Below, piece by piece: positions 9,606 to 19,750 of a stretch of DNA of 62,286 nt. The notes beneath the pieces were generated by a model. It did no database searches. It was not told the origin of the DNA and saw only the letters and a list, made by a program, of their open reading frames with translations. The first letter of the stretch is position 1, and every line of letters begins with the position of its first letter. This stretch comes from Methanobrevibacter sp. TMH8 (lineage in GTDB: Archaea > Methanobacteriota > Methanobacteria > Methanobacteriales > Methanobacteriaceae): assembly GCF_020148105.1 (NCBI RefSeq), contig NZ_JAHLZE010000010.1, forward strand, positions 1 through 62,286, written 5' to 3'. Made by a program: the position numbers and the translations under genes.

Positions 9606-10418
9606 ATCAAAATTTCTAATAAGAAAGAAACAATAAAAAAAATCATTATAATAACATTTTTAATAACAATTTTTTTAGTAGCTGTTCAAGCATCATCTGC
9701 AACTACTGTTACAACCAAAAAATGGGGAACCGGTGGAGATGTTACAAAAAATAGCTTAATTAAGAAAAATCTGCCAAAAACTAGCCTTACAGTTAAAGTC
9801 ATAAAGGCTGCAAAAAAAGGAACTCCTGTTGTAAAATTTGGAAATGGTAAAGGTCCAAAAACACTTCTCGTTGCTGGAGTTCATGGAAGTGAACTTTCAT
9901 CACAGATAGCAGCGATGAAACTTATAAATAAACTTAATAAAAAAAAGAATATTAAAGGTACAATTTATATAATCCCTTTTGTTGCTCCAAAATCAACATC
10001 ATTAAATGTGAGATTTTATAATGGTAAAAACCTTAATTCGATAGCTAATAAAAAAGGAAGTATAACAAATAAAATTGTCCTAGCTGCTAAAGCAAATAAT
10101 ATTAAAATAGTAGGAGATTTCCATTGTACAATGCCTGGAGGAAATCCTGGTAAGAATATAATAATGGGTACAAAAGTTCCTACATCAAAAAGTGCAAAAA
10201 TGGCAATTGGTATTTCAAAGTTAACTGGACATGCATATAGAAATTATTACTTAGCTGGAGCAGAATATCCTGGTGCTCTTGAAGACGTTTTAAACTTAAA
10301 CAAAATTGCTGCAGTTACTTGTGAAGTAAAAACCCCACATGGAAAAGTAGCTTCAGGAAGTATTGCAGCGTCCTATAAACAGATGGTTGCTTTTTTAAAA
10401 TACAATAAATTAGTTTAA
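9606..10418 (+). CDS. Secreted succinylglutamate desuccinylase/M14-like hydrolase, non-standard start
   Basis: Read from the ATC at 9606, the protein is 270 residues. It has a signal peptide (basic KKETIKK, a hydrophobic core to about residue 28, then QASSA), zinc pair H93-x2-E96 in AGVHGSE, third ligand H173 in GDFHCTMPGG, and a late Glu240 in TCEVKTPHG. The first ATG in frame (9915) would remove the signal peptide and the HGSE motif, so it cannot be the natural start. No ATG, GTG or TTG lies in frame between the GGAGGA site and the signal peptide. Either AUC initiates or the start codon has been lost. The substrate is unknown. The closest functional relative in the window is the gene at 7324. 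Confidence 0.7.
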   Translation: MKISNKKETIKKIIIITFLITIFLVAVQASSATTVTTKKWGTGGDVTKNSLIKKNLPKTSLTVKVIKAAKKGTPVVKFGNGKGPKTLLVAGVHGSELSSQIAAMKLINKLNKKKNIKGTIYIIPFVAPKSTSLNVRFYNGKNLNSIANKKGSITNKIVLAAKANNIKIVGDFHCTMPGGNPGKNIIMGTKVPTSKSAKMAIGISKLTGHAYRNYYLAGAEYPGALEDVLNLNKIAAVTCEVKTPHGKVASGSIAASYKQMVAFLKYNKLV

Positions 10419-10460
10419 TAAGATTAATCCAATAATCTTATTTATATTACTTTTTTTATT
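10417..10460 (+). terminator. Stem-loop plus T run after the M14-like gene
   Basis: Arms AATAAGATTA (10417-10426) and TAATCTTATT (10433-10442) pair perfectly over 10 bases around a 6-base loop. A T7 run follows within a few bases. The stem overlaps the stop codon. A second dyad, TTATTTGAT at 10456 with ATCAAATAA at 10488, follows and could serve the convergent pyrI gene. Confidence 0.6.
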
Positions 10461-10541
10461 TGATTTAAAACATAGTTTAATTTTTTGATCAAATAAAAAC
10501 CTATTCCAAAAAGAATACAAAAATAAAAACTAAAATAAGAA

Positions 10542-11003
10542 CTAAAATTGTTTATCTATTTCTTCAGCATCAATTAATCTTTCACAATAATGACATCTCA
10601 ATAATACTGGAGATGTTTTTATCAAATGAAATCTAGATTCAATAGGTTCATTAGTATTTGTAATACAATTAGGATTAGTACATCTAATTATTGACTTCAA
10701 TTCCTTCATAAAGCGAACTTTATCTTTAGCAACTACATTATAATCCCTTATTATATTAATTGTAGCTTCAGGAGCAACTAAAGCAATTTGGTCCAATTCA
10801 CTGGAATCTAACTCCCTATTTTCAATTTTGACTATGTCTTTTTTACCTACATCTTGTGAAGAAACATTAATTGCGACTGTAACATTTATATCTTCATGAG
10901 GAAGCCCTAAAATCTTTAAAACATGAAGAGATTTATTAGCAGTGATATGGTCAATAACTGTACCATTTTTAATAGCCTCTACTTTCATCTCAGGTTTTTT
11001 CAT
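10542..11003 (-). CDS. pyrI: Aspartate carbamoyltransferase regulatory chain
   Basis: A 153-residue protein that binds nucleotide effectors and forms the holoenzyme with PyrB in pyrimidine synthesis. The N-terminal allosteric domain has [13 protein letters not shown] (8-20) and the helix [11 protein letters not shown]. The C-terminal zinc domain has C108-x4-C113 and C137-x2-C140. The length and order are those of the family. The catalytic gene pyrB is not in the window. No clear ribosome site is seen before the ATG at 11003. A second ATG five codons in (10988) is possible. Confidence 0.95.
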   Translation of the reverse strand: MKKPEMKVEAIKNGTVIDHITANKSLHVLKILGLPHEDINVTVAINVSSQDVGKKDIVKIENRELDSSELDQIALVAPEATINIIRDYNVVAKDKVRFMKELKSIIRCTNPNCITNTNEPIESRFHLIKTSPVLLRCHYCERLIDAEEIDKQF

Positions 11004-11160
11004 AAGATAATATATATATTAATTTTTATTTAAAATTTTTTATTTACAAACTTTTTATTTATGAATTTTAAGTATAAATTTTAATTATGAATTTTATTTA
11101 TATCTTTATTTATATCTTATTTTAATATTTTTCTAGTATTTTCCTAGTATTTTTTTTAGT

Positions 11161-11190
11161 ATTTTTGTTTATTTTTGTTTATTTTTGTTT
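11161..11190. repeat. Three-unit 10-bp tandem repeat
   Basis: Three perfect copies of ATTTTTGTTT lie in the spacer between pyrI and the nitroreductase gene. They follow a T-rich tract with several CTAGTATTTT words. The region is only 200 bases long and otherwise featureless. Confidence 0.85.
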
Positions 11191-11203
11191 ATTTTATATA
11201 CAT

Positions 11204-11872
11204 TTATGTTTTCCAAACCCATTCTTTAGAATCAGCACCAATTTCAAAATGATACTTAGCTATTCCAAGATCAATTTCAGTGTGAAATCCAAATAAAGCT
11301 TTAGCTTCAACACTATTTCCATCTAAAATAAATTTAAATCTTTGTTGATTTCTAGCTGTAGGGGCAAACTGAACAGCTTTTAAACCATTGATAAACCAAT
11401 GAGGAGAGTCATTATTAACATTTCCTAATTTATCAATAGCTTTTGTTTTTCTAGAATTTCCATTATTTATCCCATACCCAATAATTATAAGGAATATTTT
11501 CTCTTTATCCCCTATTTCAACACCAAGTTTACTTTTTTTATATCCTGAAGCCGTCCAACATGTATTTAAACCTAATTGAGTTGCCTTTAAAACAATTCTC
11601 TCCCCATAATAGCCTATTTTTTCATCTAAATCATCTGATTTTTTACCACTAATAACTATATAATTTTTAACATTTTTAAATAAACTTATTTTAGCAAATA
11701 TGCCATTACTGAAAGCTTTTTCTTCATTTAAACATAGTTGAATATTTAATCCACTCTCTTCACTACAGTTCTCAATTTCTGCATGAAGATCTTTTTCTAT
11801 TTCACCTTCAATTTTCTTATCGCTATATTGCCTTACAGAATGTCGATTTTTAATTGCTTCTTTTAAATCCAT
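11204..11872 (-). CDS. Nitroreductase-family flavoprotein
   Basis: A 222-residue protein beginning MDLKEAIKNRHSVRQYSDKK, where NRHSVRQY is the FMN-phosphate-binding start of the nitroreductase fold. Later parts match the two-lobed TM-type subgroup: the GLNTCWTASGYKKS helix near 140, IIGYG, and FAPTARNQQRFKFIL near 190. It probably uses NAD(P)H and FMN, and the natural acceptor is unknown. It starts 6 bases after the adenine deaminase stop, so the two are very likely co-transcribed. A link of this flavoprotein to purine salvage is not obvious. Confidence 0.8.
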   Translation of the reverse strand: MDLKEAIKNRHSVRQYSDKKIEGEIEKDLHAEIENCSEESGLNIQLCLNEEKAFSNGIFAKISLFKNVKNYIVISGKKSDDLDEKIGYYGERIVLKATQLGLNTCWTASGYKKSKLGVEIGDKEKIFLIIIGYGINNGNSRKTKAIDKLGNVNNDSPHWFINGLKAVQFAPTARNQQRFKFILDGNSVEAKALFGFHTEIDLGIAKYHFEIGADSKEWVWKT

Positions 11873-11878
11873 GAAAAA

Positions 11879-13627
11879 TCACCCCTTAACCAAATTAACA
11901 AAACAAAATTTATTAACATCAAACAATCCTTTATCACTTAACCTCAAATTTGGAATAACAAGAAGTGCCATAAATGATAGAGTCATGAACGGAGCTTCCA
12001 AACTAGATCCTAAAGTAGCTACCTTATTATTAATATTTTCAAGCTGATCTGAAACTGTGAAAACATTTTCATCACTCATAAGGCCTGCTATTGGGAGTTT
12101 TAATATTTTCTCATCATCCCCAATAACAACAGCTAATCCTCCTTTATTTTCACTAATAAGGTTAACTGCTCTTGCCATATCATTAGAATTAGTTCCAACA
12201 ACAATGATATTATGAGAATCATGAGCTACACTAGAAGCAATAGCTCCTTTTTTTAGACCAAAACCTTTAATAAAAGCATTAGATATATTATTATCCCCAT
12301 ATCGTTCAACTACGGCTAATTTCAGTATATCATCGTCAATATCTTCTTGAATAAGATCATTCTCAACAAAAAGATCTACATCAATTTCATTGGTTATAAT
12401 TTCATCTTTTACAAGTTCAATAACCCTAACATTAACAGAAGAAGCAGAAAAATTATCACCAGCAATAACCTCAAAATCATCAGGATTCTTTTTATTTAAT
12501 CTAAAAGTATTTCCCATATCAGATTTTTTAGAATCAATATATGACTTACCATCTTCAGCTACTAAATAACCCCCAATATATGTCTTTTTAATATTAAAAT
12601 CATTTAAATTATCAATTAAAACAAAATTAGCTTTTTTATCCTCTTCAATTGATCCAGAATTAAGATTATAATGTTCAGCAGGATTTATTGTAACCATTTT
12701 AATAGTTTCAATTGGATCAATTCCAAAATCAATAGTTTTTTTAATGAGAACATTCAAATGCCCCTCTTTTAAATCATTAGGATGTTTATCATCACTAACT
12801 AAAAAATCAAAAATCGGATATTTAAGAACTGATTGGAAATCAGCTACTGAAACTGAACCAAAGAAATCTTGGTTTGAACAAAGCCCAATTCTATCTTTTA
12901 TATTAAAAAGAGCTTCCATATTTTTAGCAGATGACCCTTCCCTTACCATTATTTTCATACCTAATTTCTTTTTTTCAATAGCTTCATCAAAACTTACAGA
13001 TTCATGATCAGTAGAAATAGATATATTCCCTACATTAACATATTCTTCCAAATCTTTACCACTTAACATAGGTGCGTGACCATCAATAGGTTTTTTATAC
13101 TTTTCAGCAACATTTAATTTGCAAATAACCTCATTATCACGATTAATAACTCCAACAAAGTTCATAACTTCTCCTAAAGCTACAACCTCATCTTTTTCCA
13201 TAAGTTCTTTAATAGCTTCACAATCAAGACAAGCTCCATTAGTTTCAAAATTAGTAGCGGGAACACAAGAAGGAGCTGAAAAATAAAAATCAAAAGGAAT
13301 CAGAGAAGCATCTTCAATCATGAAATCGATTCCTTTAATCCCACAGACATTAGCTATCTCATGAGGATCAGCTATTACTGAAGTAGTTCCATATGGAACA
13401 ACAGCTTTTGCAAAATTAGATGGTGTTAAAAGAGAGCTTTCAATATGAATATGAGCATCAATAAATCCAGGAACCATAATTCCATCAAAATCTAAATTAG
13501 AATCATTTTCAAGAGGCATTATCTTTTTAAAGTATCCATCTTTAATAGAAACTTCAGCAGGATAAATTTCATTACCTGCAATATCTAATATATTAGTTTT
13601 GATTTTTTTTATTTTAGTATAATTCAT
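11879..13627 (-). CDS. ade: Adenine deaminase
   Basis: A 582-residue amidohydrolase converting adenine to hypoxanthine plus ammonia in purine salvage. The metal motif PGFIDAHIHIESS lies near residues 55-67. Other family signatures follow: YGTTSVIADPHEIANVCG, the central GHAPMLSG, and VSDDKHPNDL in the metal centre. The C-terminal part has SVAHDSHNIIVVG and the end resembles other adenine deaminases in length. It heads a probable two-gene unit with the nitroreductase. The upstream spacer contains a repeated 19-base motif that may be an operator. Confidence 0.95.
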   Translation of the reverse strand: MNYTKIKKIKTNILDIAGNEIYPAEVSIKDGYFKKIMPLENDSNLDFDGIMVPGFIDAHIHIESSLLTPSNFAKAVVPYGTTSVIADPHEIANVCGIKGIDFMIEDASLIPFDFYFSAPSCVPATNFETNGACLDCEAIKELMEKDEVVALGEVMNFVGVINRDNEVICKLNVAEKYKKPIDGHAPMLSGKDLEEYVNVGNISISTDHESVSFDEAIEKKKLGMKIMVREGSSAKNMEALFNIKDRIGLCSNQDFFGSVSVADFQSVLKYPIFDFLVSDDKHPNDLKEGHLNVLIKKTIDFGIDPIETIKMVTINPAEHYNLNSGSIEEDKKANFVLIDNLNDFNIKKTYIGGYLVAEDGKSYIDSKKSDMGNTFRLNKKNPDDFEVIAGDNFSASSVNVRVIELVKDEIITNEIDVDLFVENDLIQEDIDDDILKLAVVERYGDNNISNAFIKGFGLKKGAIASSVAHDSHNIIVVGTNSNDMARAVNLISENKGGLAVVIGDDEKILKLPIAGLMSDENVFTVSDQLENINNKVATLGSSLEAPFMTLSFMALLVIPNLRLSDKGLFDVNKFCFVNLVKG

Positions 13628-13955
13628 AATATCTTCAAATATATCTTATTATATAATATTTTATATATTCTAATTTAGATTATATAAATTTTATAGATTA
13701 TGAAAGTATAAAGTAATCCAATTCAAATTACATAATCTTTTTTAAATTATTTACTTAATTAATCTAATTTAGATTATATAATCCATTTTAGGTTATCAAA
13801 ATTTTCAAGTATTATTTTTCCTAATTTTTTAAAAATAAAAATAATTAATGAATAATCAAAATAGATATTAAAATAAAATAAAATAAAAATAAGAAATAAC
13901 TAATAAAAAAGAACAGAATAAATATCTATAATAATCCTAAAATTGTAGGAATTAC
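13628..13955. other. Spacer upstream of ade with a duplicated motif
   Basis: About 330 bases of AT-rich DNA between the tautomerase stop and ade, both on the minus strand. The half next to ade holds two copies of TCTAATTTAGATTATATAA. The half next to the tautomerase is an A-rich repeat (AAATAAAATA), U-rich in the ade-proximal direction. No frame was seen. Confidence 0.5.
13669..13781. repeat. Two direct copies of a 19-bp near-palindromic motif
   Basis: TCTAATTTAGATTATATAA occurs exactly at 13669-13687 and 13763-13781. Its first 11 bases are palindromic except at the centre. Placed 40-155 bases upstream of ade, it may be a pair of regulator sites. Confidence 0.7.
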
Positions 13956-14339
13956 TTAAATATTTACTTTAAATTCAAGGTCTATGTCTTTAGCAGATTT
14001 TCCACCTCGAATTCCCCAATTATCACGAGATTGTTCATTGATCAAAATGAAAATAGATTCTTTTTCTATATTCAACTTACTATTTAATCTCTCAACAATA
14101 GTAGAAAACAATAACTTTTTTGTTTTATTAGATCTTCCAGAAAACATAGTTATTTCAATCAAATATTTGTAAGGATCCTTCATTTCAAACAATTCTTTTT
14201 CATATTCCATAATAAGAATATTTTTGTCATCTGAAGGAAGTTCCAAAACTTCCAAAATAGAATTAAGAATTTCTTCTTTAAATTCCCTTAAAAAATTTTT
14301 ATCATTTCCTTTGGCTAGAGAAACTTTGGTAAATGGCAT
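13956..14339 (-). CDS. Tautomerase-superfamily protein (Tautomerase_2 type)
   Basis: A 127-residue protein starting MPFTKVSLAKG. The superfamily uses the amino-terminal proline as catalytic base, so the start must be the ATG at 14339. GGTGA lies 6 bases before it. A longer frame from 14372 would bury the proline. The segment after about residue 105 (RDNWGIRGGKSAKD) matches the C-terminal motif of the long tautomerases related to Bacillus YusQ/YrdN. The substrate is unknown. Methanogen context gives no clear hint. Confidence 0.75.
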   Translation of the reverse strand: MPFTKVSLAKGNDKNFLREFKEEILNSILEVLELPSDDKNILIMEYEKELFEMKDPYKYLIEITMFSGRSNKTKKLLFSTIVERLNSKLNIEKESIFILINEQSRDNWGIRGGKSAKDIDLEFKVNI

Positions 14340-14587
14340 TAAATCACCTGAAATTTGTTTAAATATATTCATTTATAATAAAATTAGAATTAGATGAATA
14401 TATATTAAAAATTTATAAAAATATAATTAAAATATATAAATATATGTAATATACTAAATACACTAAAATATGCTATAAAATATATTAAAATATATAAAAT
14501 ATAAAAGAAATTAAAATAAATATAAAATATGATTATATAAAAATAATTATATAAATTACATCGTTAGAGATAATAAAATAATAAATC

Positions 14588-15811
14588 TCATTTCTCTAGT
14601 TCACGATAGAGAGTTGGTAAAAAGGCACCTATATCTGTTACTACACTTAAAACTTGTGCACTTCCCCTATCAGCTAACTTTGTAACTGTAGCTGGGTTAA
14701 TATCAACACAAATACTTTTTACTCTTGATGGCAATATGTTTCCAGTAGCTATTGAATGTAACATTGTAGCTATCATTATAACCATGTCAACATCCCTTGC
14801 ATATTCCCTCATTATTTCTTGAGCTTCAATAACATCAGTTATAACATCAGGAAGTGGACCATCATCACGAATAGATCCAGCTAAAACAAATGGAACATCA
14901 TTTTTAATACATTCATACATTATTCCTTTCTTTAAAGTCCCATCTTTAACAGCATCTTTTATAGAACCAGAGCCATTAATTTCATTTATAGCCCTCATAT
15001 GATGAGTATGTCCCCTGCTTACAACTTCACCAGTTTTTACGCAAACCCCAAGAGAAGTTCCATATAGAGCATTTTCAATATCATGAGTAGCTAAAGCATT
15101 ACCTGCAAAAATCACATCGATATATCCCTCTTTAATCATTTGAGCCATTAAATCAGCTGATCCAGTATGAACAATAGCAGGGCCTCCTACAATAGCTATT
15201 TTTCCACCTCTAGATTTGATTTCCTTAATTTCAGAGGCAATATTTTCAATAATACTCATTAATGGTTTTTCTGAAGAAACTTCACTATTCATAAATTCAA
15301 AAACACCTTGTTTACCTCTCGGACGTTCTGGAGGAGTGACACGTATTCCTTCACGGCCAACAACAATCAACTCTCCCTTTTTTATCTGCCCAATAGGTTT
15401 ACAATGAGCCCGAGTATTATTACTTCCATCATCAATAACAATCATACAGTCCATTTCAATGTTTTCAACAAGTAACCAATTCCCCTTGTAAAGAACGTGT
15501 GTAATATGGTTGGTAGTTGAGTAAAAGTTTTCTGGAACAACTTTATCTTTTGGAGAAGCTACTAACTCAACTTCTTCTACTGCAGATATTGTTGCACCAA
15601 TCTCACTTAATTCATCTAAAATTTGATTTAAAAGAGATGGAGAATCTGCTGAAACAATAATTTTTGCCCTACTTACATCAGATTTTCTTTTTCCAACATT
15701 TAAATCAATTATCTTAAAGTCTCCTCCTTTATCCATAATTATGTCAAGGGTTTTAGGAAGAATTAAAGAATCGATAATATGTCCAAACAGTTCTATTTCT
15801 CTTTGATTCAT
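14588..15811 (-). CDS. LOR/SDH-domain protein, TIGR00300 family (ornithine cyclodeaminase type)
   Basis: A 407-residue protein. Residues about 1-110 form the LOR/SDH-like domain ([18 protein letters not shown] near 39). The rest is a Rossmann-type domain with [15 protein letters not shown] and the signature [21 protein letters not shown]. Members from methanogens have been described as an alternative ornithine cyclodeaminase that makes proline. The related cyanobacterial domain sits in a bifunctional arginine-degrading enzyme. I infer the same activity here. GGGGATTAACT before the ATG supports the start. It is a single gene unit, downstream of aRF1 on the same strand. Confidence 0.8.
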   Translation of the reverse strand: MNQREIELFGHIIDSLILPKTLDIIMDKGGDFKIIDLNVGKRKSDVSRAKIIVSADSPSLLNQILDELSEIGATISAVEEVELVASPKDKVVPENFYSTTNHITHVLYKGNWLLVENIEMDCMIVIDDGSNNTRAHCKPIGQIKKGELIVVGREGIRVTPPERPRGKQGVFEFMNSEVSSEKPLMSIIENIASEIKEIKSRGGKIAIVGGPAIVHTGSADLMAQMIKEGYIDVIFAGNALATHDIENALYGTSLGVCVKTGEVVSRGHTHHMRAINEINGSGSIKDAVKDGTLKKGIMYECIKNDVPFVLAGSIRDDGPLPDVITDVIEAQEIMREYARDVDMVIMIATMLHSIATGNILPSRVKSICVDINPATVTKLADRGSAQVLSVVTDIGAFLPTLYRELEK

Positions 15812-15966
15812 AGTTAATCCCCATGTATTAGTTATCCATTAATTTCATTAAATTCATATTAGTTCATTATTACCCAGTTATTGGATGTTGTTTTAATATT
15901 TATAGTATTACTTAATATTACTTAATATTATATTACTATATTAAGTCGTTATACTTTATAATATAT

Positions 15967-17196
15967 TTAAATTCTATATCTCAAAATAGCTGCAATTCCA
16001 CCAAATGCTTTTAATAATTGCATTCCTTCTTCAGTCTCAGTAGAAATAATCTCAATATCAGAATCAACTTCTTCAGCCATTTTAACAAAATCATCCACAA
16101 GATCTTTTGCATCAGAAACTTTCATCTTATCTCCACATTTATCACATATAATTTCATCATTATCATGCGGATCTTTATAAGTAACCTGAACTTGATGTGA
16201 GCAATTCAAACATCTCATAGTCTTTCTTGTTTGAGTGAGATCCTCTGAAATAAGAAGAGTGTCTACTGCACCCATTTGGAGATCACGCCTAACTTCTTCT
16301 TCACCATAAGCAGCTAATCCCCGTTCATCAATTAACTCTTTAAGAAATTTCTGAACAAGTTGTTTCTCTTGCATTACATCTATTTCCTCTAAGATGTCCA
16401 TAGATTTATCAATAACTTCCCTTATTCCAAATTCGCCAGTATAAGAAGTATCAACAGTAGTTATTACCTTATTTTTAAGTTCATATTGGAGATAATCTCC
16501 TTTAAGGAATTCTTCTTTAGTATGACCCGGTCCTCCTAAGATTATTCCTTTAAGGTCTTCAATAGGTAAAAATGCATCGTTCATATGTTCCCCAATACGT
16601 TTTTTAAACTCGTGAGCAGCTAAATCAATTAATCTATCAAATCTTCTCTGTGATTGCCCACCTGCTTTGTGTTTTCCTGGAACACCACTAGTTAAATGTT
16701 TTAATATATCAACTCTTTTTCCTTTAAGAGTAGCTATGGTAGCTTCTTTTCTATCAATTACAGCTAGCCCATAAACTTCTTTAACATCCATCATATGTTG
16801 TAATGGTTCCAAAAAGAACTCTGAATTACAATGATATGTATAAGTTTGAATCGGCTCAGGTGGCTCAAAAACAAAAGTTTCCATTTTTTCTGTTCCAGGT
16901 CCACCTTTTGGAATCATCCCTACAAAGAGAACAAGTCCTTTTTCAGGAGGTTTTGGAAACAGCCTAAGTCTTTGAACAATAACTTCAATAGCAGATTGGA
17001 CATTTTTCTTTGTTTGTTTACTTTTAATGTTAGCACTTTGACTTAATTCTTCACGCATGTGCTTGGTAACATCACTTATTTGTCGATCAGGTGGTACATA
17101 CACTGATACTAACTCAGTTCCTCTTCCTTTCTTTTCTGATAATTCTTTAAGAGTCCTTTTAAACTCATATAATTCTTTTGAAGATACTTCTGACAA
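15967..17196 (-). CDS. prf1: Peptide chain release factor aRF1
   Basis: About 409 residues. It recognises all stop codons and triggers peptide release on archaeal ribosomes. NIKS, the stop-codon contact, is near residue 56. The universal GGQ is near 179 within [14 protein letters not shown]. The C-terminal domain has a zinc-binding-type CLNCSHQ...CDKCG pair. The frame opens at a GTG (17205) that overlaps the GGAGTGA ribosome site. The TTG at 17196 has 8 bases of spacing and gives [13 protein letters not shown] as N-terminus, so I prefer it. Monocistronic by spacing. Confidence 0.95.
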   Translation of the reverse strand: MSEVSSKELYEFKRTLKELSEKKGRGTELVSVYVPPDRQISDVTKHMREELSQSANIKSKQTKKNVQSAIEVIVQRLRLFPKPPEKGLVLFVGMIPKGGPGTEKMETFVFEPPEPIQTYTYHCNSEFFLEPLQHMMDVKEVYGLAVIDRKEATIATLKGKRVDILKHLTSGVPGKHKAGGQSQRRFDRLIDLAAHEFKKRIGEHMNDAFLPIEDLKGIILGGPGHTKEEFLKGDYLQYELKNKVITTVDTSYTGEFGIREVIDKSMDILEEIDVMQEKQLVQKFLKELIDERGLAAYGEEEVRRDLQMGAVDTLLISEDLTQTRKTMRCLNCSHQVQVTYKDPHDNDEIICDKCGDKMKVSDAKDLVDDFVKMAEEVDSDIEIISTETEEGMQLLKAFGGIAAILRYRI

Positions 17197-17603
17197 TATA
17201 TTCACTCCATAATAACAAAAATATGATAAAAATTGATAAGATTATAATAAAATTATATTATAATAAATATTATTAAATATATGATGAATTTATACATTTA
17301 TAGATTTGTAAAAACTACAATATATAATTATAGATATATTATGAATATATATTATTAGTATAATTTTATATTTAATTAATATAATAAATATAATGAAAGT
17401 ATTAAGATTGAATAATAATAAAAATATAGATATTAAATCTAATAAAAATAATAATAAAAATAATTTAAGCACTTAAACTCAAAAATAATACAGAATAAAA
17501 CTTAAAAAGAGTATATCAATAAACGGCTTTTAATATTAATAAATAAAGTGATAAATAAAGTAAAAATAAAGTAAAAATAGAGTTGACTAATTTTAATAAA
17601 GAA
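17197..17603. other. AT-rich spacer upstream of prf1
   Basis: About 400 bases between the PRTase-regulator stop and the aRF1 start on the same strand. It holds the aRF1 ribosome site. A 60-codon frame at 17290-17472 is only Leu, Ile, Phe and Asn from A/T words and has no ribosome site, so I do not call it. No repeats stand out. Confidence 0.5.
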
Positions 17604-18221
17604 TTAACCTAATCTATTAACTTTTATTAAAGATTCTACAGGAACACCATCTATTTCAGATATTCCAACTTTATCAATTAAAACAACTACAGCTATAGGT
17701 TCTGCTCCTTGATCTTTAAGAGCATTAACTACTTCTTTTACAGTATTTCCACTAGTTATTACATCATCGACGATTACAACTTTTTTATCTTTAACTTGAG
17801 CGAAATTCTGACTTATAGCTCCTTTTTGATCTTTATCATCCTCTTTCATATGTTTAACAGGATGGAAAACTGACAAAGCTGTTTCAAAGCCTTCTTCCAC
17901 TTCTAAAAAGTCTGCCATCATTGTTGCAAAAGGTATTCCACTAACAGCTATACCCACTATAACATCAGCTTCACCATGAGCTAAAGTCATATCACTTAAT
18001 GCAGCAGAAACATATCTAAGTCTTGAAGAACTTCCACCTAAACTATTCCAATTAATAGCAAAATCTACAGGAGCATCAGCAGTTTTTTGTTTCTCATCCA
18101 GTTTTTGCATATTTAACCATCTAGCAGTATCCATTGAAACGTTAAGTTCATCAGCTATTTCACCAATAGTAAAACCACGACTTCTAAGTTCATGTGCTTT
18201 TTTTATGAGATCTTGTTTCAT
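17604..18221 (-). CDS. HTH-PRTase regulator, GfcR / orotate PRTase-like
   Basis: A 205-residue protein. Residues 1-40 are a helix-turn-helix ([24 protein letters not shown]). The rest is a type I phosphoribosyltransferase domain with the PRPP loop [13 protein letters not shown] at 148-160. In methanogens it is often labelled orotate-PRTase-like, and the haloarchaeal relative GfcR is a transcription regulator of sugar metabolism. The HTH fusion favours a regulator that senses a nucleotide or PRPP-related ligand, not a catalytic PyrE. AAGGTG precedes the ATG. Confidence 0.83.
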   Translation of the reverse strand: MKQDLIKKAHELRSRGFTIGEIADELNVSMDTARWLNMQKLDEKQKTADAPVDFAINWNSLGGSSSRLRYVSAALSDMTLAHGEADVIVGIAVSGIPFATMMADFLEVEEGFETALSVFHPVKHMKEDDKDQKGAISQNFAQVKDKKVVIVDDVITSGNTVKEVVNALKDQGAEPIAVVVLIDKVGISEIDGVPVESLIKVNRLG

Positions 18222-18376
18222 TTTTACACCTTAAATGATATATTTTATCTTATATTTTATTGAATTCGTATTTATCATATTTATAACAAAATAATATCTA
18301 AACAATATTTAAATAATACTTATATAATATATAACTAGATAATTATCTCAAATAAATTTATAATTATTTTATTTTA

Positions 18377-19333
18377 TTATTTTATTTCATTTAATTTAAT
18401 GGGAATACGTTCTTTTGAAGATTTATTAGCTGCTAAAACCATTTTAAGAGCATTAAGGCCATCTTCACCAGTAATTTCCATTTCTTCATCATTGATAATA
18501 GAATTTAAAAAAGAAGCTATTTCATATTTTAAAGGTTCTTCATGTTGAATATCCACTTTTTGTGCAAATTTTCCAGCTACATCAATACTTTGATCGATAT
18601 AATCAATAGATATTATCCCATCAGTTCCAGTAATTTCTAATGCACGTCTCTTATAAGGAGTTAGCCAGTTAACTTCTAAAATACCTGTAATTCCATTTTC
18701 AAACTTAGTCATGATCTCTGCATGATCTTCATATTCACATTTCTCAAGAATACTTCCCATAGTTGCATATACTTGAGTTACATCATCATCAAACAAATAA
18801 TACATTACATCAAGATCATGTATAGCTAAATCGATAGCTACCCCAACATCTTTGATCCTTGGAGGAAACGGACCAACTCTTTTTGCAGAAGCAGAAACAA
18901 CATCCCCAATAACATCCATCTCAATAAGTTCTTTTGCCTTTTGAACTGCAGGGTTAAATCTTTCAACATGCCCAGTACTTAATTTAACTCCTTTTTCTTT
19001 AGCAGCTTGAATCATTCCTTCAGCTTCTTCTAATGTAAATGCTATTGGTTTTTCTACTAAAACATCTTTTCCTTTTTCTATTGCTTCCATTACTACATTG
19101 TAGTGATGAGTAGTTGGAACACAAACACTCACAGCCTCAATTTCAGGATTATTTAATAATTCCCTATAATCAGTATATCCTTTAGTATCATACTTTTTAC
19201 ATACTTTAGCCAGTGTTCTCTCACTTACATCTGAAACTCCAACTAAATTTGCATTATCTAATCTATAATATACACGAGCATGGTTATATCCCATAGCCCC
19301 AACACCAATAACTCCTACATTGACTGTTTTCAC
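18377..19333 (-). CDS. Gfo/Idh/MocA-family NAD(P)-dependent oxidoreductase
   Basis: A 318-residue protein with GTG start, set by GGAGGA 6 bases upstream. The N-terminal Rossmann motif is VGVIGVGAMGYNHARVY. The active-site signature VEKPIAF is near residue 93 and the GHVERFNPAV segment near 121. The C-terminal domain has IDLAIHDLDVMYYLFDDDV. Close archaeal relatives oxidise the 3-position of UDP-GlcNAc or similar sugar nucleotides for surface glycans. That is a reasonable but unproven guess here. It is separate from its neighbours by 150 bases or more. Confidence 0.82.
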   Translation of the reverse strand: MKTVNVGVIGVGAMGYNHARVYYRLDNANLVGVSDVSERTLAKVCKKYDTKGYTDYRELLNNPEIEAVSVCVPTTHHYNVVMEAIEKGKDVLVEKPIAFTLEEAEGMIQAAKEKGVKLSTGHVERFNPAVQKAKELIEMDVIGDVVSASAKRVGPFPPRIKDVGVAIDLAIHDLDVMYYLFDDDVTQVYATMGSILEKCEYEDHAEIMTKFENGITGILEVNWLTPYKRRALEITGTDGIISIDYIDQSIDVAGKFAQKVDIQHEEPLKYEIASFLNSIINDEEMEITGEDGLNALKMVLAANKSSKERIPIKLNEIK

Positions 19334-19750
19334 AAATAATCCTCCATATTGTAAATACTCAATTCAATACTCTCTAATAATTATTTTTATTTAAGATTAT
19401 TTTTATTAAATTTATTATTTTTATAAAATCAACTATATTTAATTCATATAATGATACAATTTATATTAATATAACTTATAACTAAAGACATATTTAAATT
19501 TAATCTTGAATTGCATTGATTTATAATAAATTTATTAATATTTATTAATTATATAATTATATTATTAATAAAATTTATTTAATTTATTTAATATTAATTT
19601 ATAATATTTATTTTATCTTTTAAATTAATTTAGATTAATTAATCCAATTAATTAATAGAATTAATTAGAATTAATTAGATTAAACCAACTTTAATTAAAT
19701 TTAATTAAAATAAGAATTTTTTAAATGAATATAATCCCAACCAACTAAAG
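19334..19750. other. AT-rich spacer between hemC and the Gfo/Idh gene
   Basis: About 415 bases. From about 19620 to 19710 it consists of repeated TTAATTAA/AATTAATTAG words (an interrupted microsatellite). The GGAGGA site of the Gfo/Idh gene lies at its left end. No frame or RNA gene was recognised. Confidence 0.5.

Noticed and set aside
9589-9636. ATG TTG GAG frame of 15 codons before the M14-like gene
   Set aside because: It overlaps the GGAGGA site and stops at once. It has no ribosome site of its own and is out of frame with the hydrolase.
17290-17472. 60-codon minus-strand frame
   Set aside because: Only Leu, Ile, Phe, Asn and Ser from A/T words, with no ribosome site. It looks like chance translation of spacer DNA.
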